Source: Haemaphysalis longicornis (Eukaryota; Arthropoda; Arachnida; Ixodida; Ixodidae). Taken from it: DNA of 64,000 bases. The stretch covers positions 23,610,905 to 23,674,904 of the forward strand of contig CM023457.1 of NCBI GenBank assembly GCA_013339765.2, given 5' to 3'. A program made the translations under genes and the position numbers. Below, piece after piece: positions 57,280 through 64,000 of the stretch; the stretch's first letter is position 1, and each line of letters begins with the position of its first letter. The notes below the pieces were generated by a model, which ran no database searches, was not told where the DNA came from, and worked only from the letters and a program-made list of their open reading frames with translations.

Positions 57280-57716
57280 AAATTGTGGTTGATTCTTCTG
57301 TCATAGGAATCGGTAAAACACGAAAGTGAAATGTGCAGCGAAATGTGCAGCTGAGCATATTCCGGGTCGGCAGGCTGTCTTGTGGGTGTGCTTGGCGAGC
57401 GACGTCCTGCTGGCGGGTCGCATTGGCAAAGGTCTAGTGGCGTCATTTCCGTGATGGATATGACGTCAATGAAATCTTGGTGTATCCCGGCATAGAACAC
57501 TTTAGTGTTAAAATATAAAACCCGAAAACGAAACAACCTTAAGTATAACGTAAGCCTTTGGTTCTAAAGGTTGCTTCCCCGCAAGAAGAACCTGTGGGCA
57601 GGGGTGCACCATTTACAGGGCGCTTGCTTCGTTGTACTGGCGTCATTTCCATGACGGATGTGACGTCAGCCAAATGTTCGCGTATCCCGGAACAAAACAC
57701 TTTAGTGTTAAAACTG
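57280..57716 (-). repeat. Dispersed repeat of two coding-like units, copy B
   Basis: Inverted partner of 50878-51290. On the minus strand the first unit (about 57715 to 57540) reads NTKVFCSGIREHLADVTSV, followed by EMTP. The second (about 57512 to 57340) reads NTKVFYAGIHQDFIDVISI, EMTP, then DPPAGRRSPSTPTRQP. Both copies retain a TGACGTCA-type palindrome in the unit, and an ATAAA-containing end near 57285. The frame is better kept than expected of a neutral repeat in this one unit. Confidence 0.7.
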
Positions 57717-59800
57717 AAGAAATGTGACATACTTTACGACACCGTGACAAATCGTAACCGAGAACACTTTTACCGTCACTCGTTTCATTTTTAAAAAATA
57801 AATTTACGTTAAGTAACTACCTTCATCAGCGCGTGCGAATTCACTAGATGCGTAAACACCCATGAATTGGTAAGTACTGCAGCACTTCAACAAATATCTA
57901 TTTATCTTTACGTTCAGACTGCGATACGCTGCATAGCTAGCTGCTTCGCTTTTTGCTTCGTAGACTTCGTTGTATATAAGAACACCGCAATGAAATATTT
58001 TTCGATGTCTGACCTATTCAACTCACAGATAAATATTCCTAGAGGTGACAACAATCTCCTCCGTGGTTTTCTCTCTCATGTGCGACTTCGTCCTAATCAA
58101 AATAATATTAAGCAATAGGAATCTTACAGTCTATACCGCATCGCTCTCCTGCCGAGGCGACAAAACCAAAGCCCGAGAGTCTTGAGCTCTTTTTCCATGA
58201 AGTCCAGAAGAAAGGTTAAAGTACTATCAACAAAGAATGAGCACCTCAGTACGGTTCCTGTTTTTCCGCCATTCGAACACGGATCAATTCTTTGGAAGCG
58301 ATTTCGAGATGTGTGTTTTCGCAGAGGTGGCAAACGCGGGTTTGGCGAAAGAAAACAAACGTAACCAGGTTAGCAGAAATGGGCGCAGCTTGTACCAGCG
58401 TCTTCAAAACCGGAAGGCCGTTTCTCGTAGAAGGAACCCATGACCAGTATACGGGCTTTATATAAACATCGTTTATTTATTTGAGAATCCCCCCGTTACC
58501 TTAAAACATTTCATTGTTTTCTCGCCTATTACTTTTTTTCAGTTTGGAAGTTTATTTTTCTATTCGCTGTGGGATGTTTTGACTTCAGTCTCGAGATAAC
58601 TGGCCATGTCGGTGCAGACGGGCAGCAGTTAATAACGTTATTGTGATGAAATTGTTCTAATGCCTTATTTCGAGCGTTTCGTTCGCATCGGAGAACCTCT
58701 GCAAATAAACGCGTTGTTACTGGTGCGTATTAGTGCCAAAACAGTTCTACCCTACCTTCTCCGTTGATTTAGAGGGTGTAGCAAGTCTTAGAAACGACGT
58801 GTTGCTCCGAGCAACGCTTTGACGCAAGTGAGCTGTTGGTATTTCTTTTCTTTTCGTCAGCGATGTAACACGGTGGCGGTTTCCGAGCAAACAGTTTGGG
58901 AAGCTCCGCCTGAGACGTTCGTTCTCTGGGGACAGATCGTAATGAGAGAGAACGCTGACTCAGAGATTAGTGCAGATCCCAGTCATTTCCGCGGCGTCGG
59001 ATTTGTCGCGCCAAACCACTAATAACAGAAGGAAAACGTTGGAGAAGGGTGGGGGAGGGGTGCAGCCTTTTAGGCTTGGTTTTCTTTCCATAAGCGGTTT
59101 TTATATTTATTTGTTCGCTCGAAGCTCCTTTGATCCTTTTGACACGTGTCGCTTCCCTGGTGGCATGGGCTCTCCGCAAGAACTTCTGCTTCTCCTAATT
59201 TGTTTTATGTGCGACCTGGTTATCCTATTGACCGTGCACTCGTTGATACCTCTGCTCCGGGCAACGCAGTTTAATCATTCGCCTCTTTTCACGGGGAAAT
59301 TCAGAACATTGCTTCAAGTAGATAGTTCCGGTTCTCAAGGAAAAAAAAAAACGAAAGGAAGGAAAACAGAGAAAATTCGGTAGCACGTAACCAAAGATAA
59401 CCGAATCCGTTGATTCACCAATTGACAATCGCTTCATCGCTCAGAAACTGAACGAAACAATCAGCGAGCAATTTGTGGATTTTATTGCAGCCCGCACGTG
59501 TTTCCATCACCAGTGTGGATTCATTTCTAACTGGTGTGTCATCCACTTCACACTACTTTCCAACTCAATTAAACTTAATTAATCTTTTTTCATTTATATG
59601 GGGGCACATCACTCAACATTTCACTCAAATTCACTTTCTTTTTCCTTCTTACACCGATGACTTTACGCTGCTGTTCTTCTATTAGGGGAGTTTGGTTAAT
59701 ACATCTTAATTATTGCATGACCGAGATGGCGCTAGCATAAGGTAACAAGCATCTTTTTTCAAAAGCGTGAGGGTTCCGGCTAGTTGGTAATTCCATTATC
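57717..59800. other. Intergenic, no gene recognised
   Basis: ORFs of 60-85 codons (for example 57867-58118 and 58237-58443) and one of 137 codons at 58970-59383 have no motif. The latter has a mirror frame on the other strand. Confidence 0.4.
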
Positions 59801-59890
59801 AACACAGCGCAAAAAAGATCAAGGACGAGACGGAGACGACAAACAAGCGCTGTTTGTCGCCTTTGTCCTTGGTCTTTTTTGCGCTGTGTT
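59801..59890. repeat. Foldback repeat (90 bp)
   Basis: The left arm, AACACAGCGCAAAAAAGATC then AAGGACGAG...GACAAACA, pairs with the right arm TGTTTGTCG...TTTGTCCTTGGTCTTTTTTG and CGCTGTGTT. The outer 18 bp pair perfectly. The loop is short. It is a foldback element or a palindromic satellite unit. Confidence 0.85.
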
Positions 59891-60478
59891 GCTAATCTTT
59901 TTTCAGCCATGTTTCTTGGCGATGGCTTAAATCGACGGCAGCCAATCGGACAAACGAGTTTCTGTGACGTCATAAAAAATCGCCAGAAAGTGGCAGGGTC
60001 GTCACTACTTCACATGTTTTCGTTAATATCTCAAATATCTGCTGAAAGCTTGCGATAACATTGGAGAGTCATTGTTATCCGGACAAGGCCATTTTTTAGG
60101 GAAGTAAACTGGTATTTTGTCTTCCGGGCCTTTTAAAGGCTTATCGAAATCGCGCCCCCCATGCACAGCTGAGAATTTCCGCCTGACTGCGCCAATGATG
60201 CGGTTAGTGTCGAAACCAACCACTCATTTACTTAGAAGACCGTATTGGGGAACGCAACCGTCGTCCATCGTTCTATCCTACTATAGGAACGGTATCGCGA
60301 AAGTATCTCTCCTGCTTCTATAGTCCTTACTAGGCTTTTGTTACGATTCAGCGCGAGGTTCATTGCGGGGAAGGTCCGTGTCTGACGGTGAAGCCAGCTC
60401 ATCAAACAAGTTTCACAGCAGGTTAGAGCAGGTTGCTTGCGAACTAAGAGCTTTGTCGGGAAGTATACACAAAATGAT
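59891..60478. other. Intergenic, nothing recognised
   Basis: No gene or repeat identified in this 590-bp stretch. Small mirror ORFs only. Confidence 0.4.
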
Positions 60479-60714
60479 GGGGTAGGCGTGGTCTGCGGGA
60501 AATAAACAGAACTATGCGGCACATAGTGTTAGAATGCGAGCGTATCCATTCAAATCTACACGAGGGAAATATTCGGCTTCCAGGAGCCCTAGGATTTAAG
60601 GGTAGCACAGAAAAAGTTAACTTCAAGGCTGTCGAGGCGACGAAAAGAAGATTAGAATGCTGGTGGACGGAAAGCGGAGATGGGAATATTGCCTATGACA
60701 GTTACCACCTGTAA
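60479..60714 (+). pseudogene. LINE C-terminal fragment
   Basis: The open frame reads GLREINRTMRHIVLECERIH. It continues LPGALGFKGSTEKVNFKAVE and ATKRRLECWW, and ends YDSYHL with a stop at 60712-60714. The R-H-I-V-x2-C part is the distal half of a C-terminal zinc finger, and EATKRRLE-WW is a motif commonly seen after it in RNase-H-type LINEs. The first C-x2-C pair and all upstream domains are missing. It represents a different family from the copies at 12.2 and 15.8 kb. Confidence 0.65.
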
Positions 60715-60719
60715 CAGCA

Positions 60720-60925
60720 AAAAAAGTATTTGTGTGCCTAATAAGTTTTAAATGCAGAGCATTTTAGTAACTCACGATGTCACCCGCGTTGGCGTCCGTA
60801 GTCCGCGTCCGCATCGCTCCCCCTACACTATATAAATACTTGCCGGCGCCAGGTTTCGATCCTACGACTCTGCGGGCGGAACGCAAGGTGCACGGTACTC
60901 TACCAACTGAGCCACAAAGCCGACA
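60720..60925 (-). mobile_element. tRNA-derived SINE, second family
   Basis: On the minus strand, GTCGGCTTTGTGGCTCAGTT then GGTAGAG gives an A box. GGATCGAAACC (plus 60852-60862) gives a B box. They are followed by a body to about 60720 that ends in a short A-rich stretch. The head differs from Ruka-type heads and lacks their CCGCCGCGG start. The copy lies immediately behind a LINE C-terminus. No clear target duplication was found. It may also be a tRNA pseudogene with a long 3' flank. Confidence 0.6.
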
Positions 60926-61025
60926 CAGAACGGAAGGTTACGAACGTGCCTTATATCCTTGACTCATTCAACCGTCGGCCAGAGGTGCGCCCTCTCCCCC
61001 GCGTCCTCCTCGCCTTCTCTCCGCT

Positions 61026-61175
61026 CGCAACGCCCTCTCTCGCCGCGTTCGGTTCGGGCGCACAACAGGTGGGGACGTGCGCAACACCCTCTTCGCCGCG
61101 TTAGGTTCGCGCGCAAAAACAGGTGGGGCGCTCGCATCGCGCTCTCTCGCCGCGGTCGGTTCGCGCTTAAACCAC
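61026..61175 (+). repeat. Minisatellite, ~54-bp units
   Basis: Units starting CGCAACGCCCTC (61026), CGCAACACCCTC (61080) and CGCATCGCGCTC (61133) share TCGCCGCG, GGTTCG and CAGGTGGGG. Two full copies and a partial one are present. GC-rich and CpG-rich. Confidence 0.85.
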
Positions 61176-61276
61176 ATATGTCGTTCGCGCGCGCTGCGGT
61201 CGCTAACATCTGTGGCGTGATCGTGACGTCAGCATCACGCGTTCGCGTGGTGGCGATTTCGGCGCTATAACACTCT

Positions 61277-61576
61277 CTCGCGAGGGGCATTGGATTGGAT
61301 TCGATTGGATTGGCTTGGATTGGCTTGGATTGGATTGGATTAAGTGGATTGTGTGGATTGTGTTGCGTCATTGCCGCGCCACGTTGCGTCATAGCCGCTC
61401 CACGTTGCGTCATAGCCGCGGCAGGGGGTTCACGGCACGTTTCACCATCGACTTCGTCGACAATGTCTACGCTGGAAGACAACAGTTACAACAACAACAA
61501 CCAATACGTAATCCATACGACTTGCAGGCGCGCCCCGCCGCAGAAATGCTCTGCATTTGATCGTGCCCCTCGCGAG
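61277..61576. repeat. 300-bp segment bounded by a 13-bp inverted repeat
   Basis: CTCGCGAGGGGCA (61277-61289) and its complement TGCCCCTCGCGAG (61564-61576) bound this segment. Inside are a (TTGGA)n pentanucleotide run (about 61289-61344) and three 21-bp units starting GTTGCGTCATNGCCGC at 61362, 61383 and 61404. A frame with MSTLEDNSYNNNNQ follows but has no motif. The bounding repeat contains its own palindrome, so its meaning as a transposon end is doubtful. Confidence 0.55.
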
Positions 61577-61590
61577 GGGGATGTTTCTTT

Positions 61591-61870
61591 TTAATGTTTC
61601 GGTTTCCAGGTGTACACGCTCGCCAGCTTGAAGTAAAGCTGATCCAACGGAAGATAATGCAAGCAGAAGTAATCCAGGCGAGAAGACAACCGGGCGAGGA
61701 ATAACCAGACATCTTAGCAATTGAACAAATGGCCTGCTTCCTCTGTTTCCTGGGCCATCTGTTTTCCGAACATTACCTGATTGTGTTCGTGTGCTGGGTT
61801 GAGTACACCGTGACGGGTGTAAACAACTCATGACTAATCGTGAAATAACGAACTAACAAACTTAATAAAT
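61591..61870 (+). repeat. Dispersed repeat (~270 bp), copy B
   Basis: Direct-orientation partner of 55114-55395, with the same order of blocks. It begins right after the 300-bp inverted-repeat segment. Confidence 0.7.
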
Positions 61871-64000
61871 ACATAATTTTTTGTGCCTGCTCTAGGCCGA
61901 GCTAGTATTAAACGAAGTGTAATAAACATAGGTGTATTAGTTTATTTTTAGTTTTTTCGTAAGATAACGCGTCATCCCCCGCTACAAAGGGGATGCCACT
62001 ATCAATTATCACTCATCATCAGCATTCAGCACGTTGGAGCCCACCTGTCGCACGGACCCTCGTTGCCGATGATTCACGCCAGAATCCGGTTACCAAACGC
62101 GGAAGGTATCATCACAGGCCCGTAATACAGGCAATCGACGGCAGCCGTTGGACTCCTTCTTTCCCGCCGTCTCTCCGAGTGTTTAAAGCAAAGCTTCACT
62201 ACTTTCATGCAGTGGTTTCGTTGCGGATGCGCAAGTTCACGTATTGACCACAAACACACCCCCTGCGACAGTCCCTTTGAAGCGCACCGCGGGATTCGCC
62301 GGGCCAGTTTTCGGCAGTGCGCACAAGGCCCTGTTTTCAGTAGTTCTGCTCAGCGGAGGCCGCCGCACGTCGCTGAGTCATCTCGGGCTACGTGACTCGG
62401 CTTGCGCTTGACGAAGAGGAACACCGGGTTCGCCGCGAATGAAAGTCAGGCGGGCCTCCTCTTGTAAGCGTTGCACGGAACGAACGGCGTTGAGCCGTGG
62501 TCCGCAAGCAGCTACATCAAAGGTTAACTAAGCGAAACCAAGATTCAATCAGAGCCATTACATATCCAAGGTTAGCTGAAATAATCCGCAGCCATTTTCT
62601 TGTCTGTTTGTACTTTTTCTACCGTGCGCAACATGCCAACATGCTGAATGCCTGTTTTGACCGTTCGGACGTGTGGTTATAAACAGGCGTTTCCACGAGC
62701 GCCCCGCAGTGCGTCATGGACCACGGTTGAGTACGTTGCTCTTTCCGTTCGAGCTGTAAGCAAGCCAGTGTGCTGCACCCTGTGTTAGCGCTACCCTCTT
62801 CTCTGCATGCATTAAACAACTCAAGTTTTGCTCCTGGCTCTTCACCGTCGAAACGGAGTCAACTTCTCTGGAAGCCATTCGTCCACCATACTACCAGTGC
62901 ATCACGGAGGTCGTTTCATGGACACCTCCCCCCATGTAACCGTGTTAAACGGGACGTACAAATTTCCCATCCAGCTCCAGTAATCTCAATTGAGTAATGT
63001 GCCCTCTGCGATAGCGACGCACGCATTCATTGCTCACTGTGTGCGTCATCTTGCGGCTAACATCCATCGACATTCGGCACCGTGTTCGCCGGAAACGAGT
63101 CTTGGCTGGTGTTTGCCTGCATCACGAGAATATTTTCATCTCCCAGCCAACAAAACGCTGTTTTCCGCAGATGTGGTGGCTCAGGAAGCCACGAATCAGG
63201 CGCGTCCCCAGCAAATTCTTTCTTTAATTTTCCTTCTTTTCGAAGAGGTCGGAATGTTTGGACAACCTCTACATTGACAGTGGGACAAACTCCGCTCAGA
63301 TACGATGCAGAAAAAAAATATCAAGTTCCCTTTTAATAGCTTTGCTTGGTGTGATTGCAAACACGACGGCCGTCAGGCAACCCACTACCAGACAAAGGGA
63401 AGTAAAAAAAAATGTCGAAGCTAAGGTATACGTAGAAGGCAATCAAGGCACCGTTCTTTTCTGTATTTGCCTCAGTCGTATTACGAGCCCTGCGTTGAGT
63501 CTTGTTTCCCAAAAGACCGCATTCTGTTTTTTTTTTTTTGTTTTCCCTCTTGTTTGTTCTTCCTTGTGCGTTCTTTTCTTCCCATCCGACATCGCAAGGC
63601 CTTTCCTAAATCCCCTGCGAACAGATTTCCTTTGTTCGCACGACTGACTTATCGCCCCTAGATGGGGCAATTAGCGTGTAGCCAGAAATTAGGAGCTCAT
63701 CGACCGAGACGACAATGGAGGGGGGAGGTATAGCAGCTGCTGTTTCCCAAGAGCCACAATCTGTGCACGCTTAGCGGCCCAATCAAGCGTGGATTTGGTC
63801 TCTCGCGTGTATTTTATTGCGTAAGATCAATCCGCTAGAATAGAATTATTTCTGCACCGCAGCGCAGAAATAGGCGTCGCAAAAGTTGTCCCATGCGACG
63901 CTTAGGTGCGTGCCCACTTGCGACGCCCGCAAGTCGTGCAGTGACTGGCATCTCGTGTTGCACGAGTGGGCTGTGTTCACACTTTCGGCCAGCGATGATG
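61871..64000. other. Intergenic, no gene recognised
   Basis: ORFs up to 129 codons (63258-63647) have no recognisable motif and overlap mirror frames. The stretch around 63895-63980 is GC-rich with short symmetrical motifs. No repeat family that I can name is visible. Confidence 0.4.

Noticed and set aside
61362..61424. Short regularly spaced repeats as a CRISPR array
   Set aside because: Three contiguous 21-bp units without spacers in eukaryotic DNA; a minisatellite.

Overview
The window is eukaryotic, repeat-rich, non-coding DNA, most probably from a hard tick (Ixodidae). The strongest clue is a set of tRNA-headed SINEs with an (AATC)n tail that match the Ruka SINE family known from hard ticks. 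Other clues are several RNase-H-bearing non-LTR retrotransposon 3' ends, a Penelope-like element, pogo/Tigger-type and Tc1/mariner-type terminal inverted repeats, and many tri/tetra/pentanucleotide satellites. I found no host protein-coding gene, rRNA or functional tRNA that I could support. Nearly all longer ORFs are chance frames, microsatellite translations or transposon debris. There is no bacterial operon, prophage or CRISPR array.

Layout. 1-3.1 kb: featureless apart from a poly-G tract, a hairpin and a candidate short solo LTR (2627-2785). 3.1-6.0 kb: a CR1/L2-like LINE split by a 1.5-kb foldback DNA element with ~520-bp arms, which itself carries half a SINE. 6.2-7.3 kb: a dispersed repeat (second copy at 42.4 kb) and a LINE C-terminus. 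8.66-10.25 kb: a non-autonomous TIR element. 10.55-11.6 kb: a 1-kb TATA-containing repeat, inverted again at 26.4-27.4 kb. 12.2-13.4 kb: an RNase H/zinc-finger LINE end abutting a (CATA)n satellite; a sister LINE end lies at 15.8-16.4 kb. 14.6-21.9 kb: another inverted repeat pair around a CAGA core, a small TIR element (17.08 kb) and a pogo-like element (19.77-20.64 kb). 22.6-28.2 kb: two MITEs and two foldbacks.

32.2-34.3 kb: a broken Penelope-like element (YVDD reverse transcriptase plus GIY-YIG-like endonuclease) interrupted by a SINE with an exact 11-bp target duplication. 36.8-43.4 kb: three more SINE insertions with 12-14-bp target duplications, a pogo-like MITE and tRNA-like SINE heads. 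47.1-48.4 kb: a 600-bp polypyrimidine tract next to a 600-bp GACA/GACG satellite with ~115-bp higher-order periodicity. 50.9/57.3 kb: an inverted pair of 400-bp repeats built of two diverged coding-like units. 55.1/61.6 kb: a direct pair of 270-bp repeats. 55.8 kb: a possible LTR-retrotransposon integrase end. 60.5-61.6 kb: a LINE C-terminus, a second tRNA-type SINE and nested minisatellites.

The window therefore reads as a record of successive insertions rather than a set of cooperating genes. The relative order of several events can be read directly: LINE, then foldback element; Penelope-like element, then SINE. The rest, including most of 28.2-32.0, 34.3-36.7, 44.5-47.1, 48.4-50.8 and 61.9-64.0 kb, shows nothing I can name.
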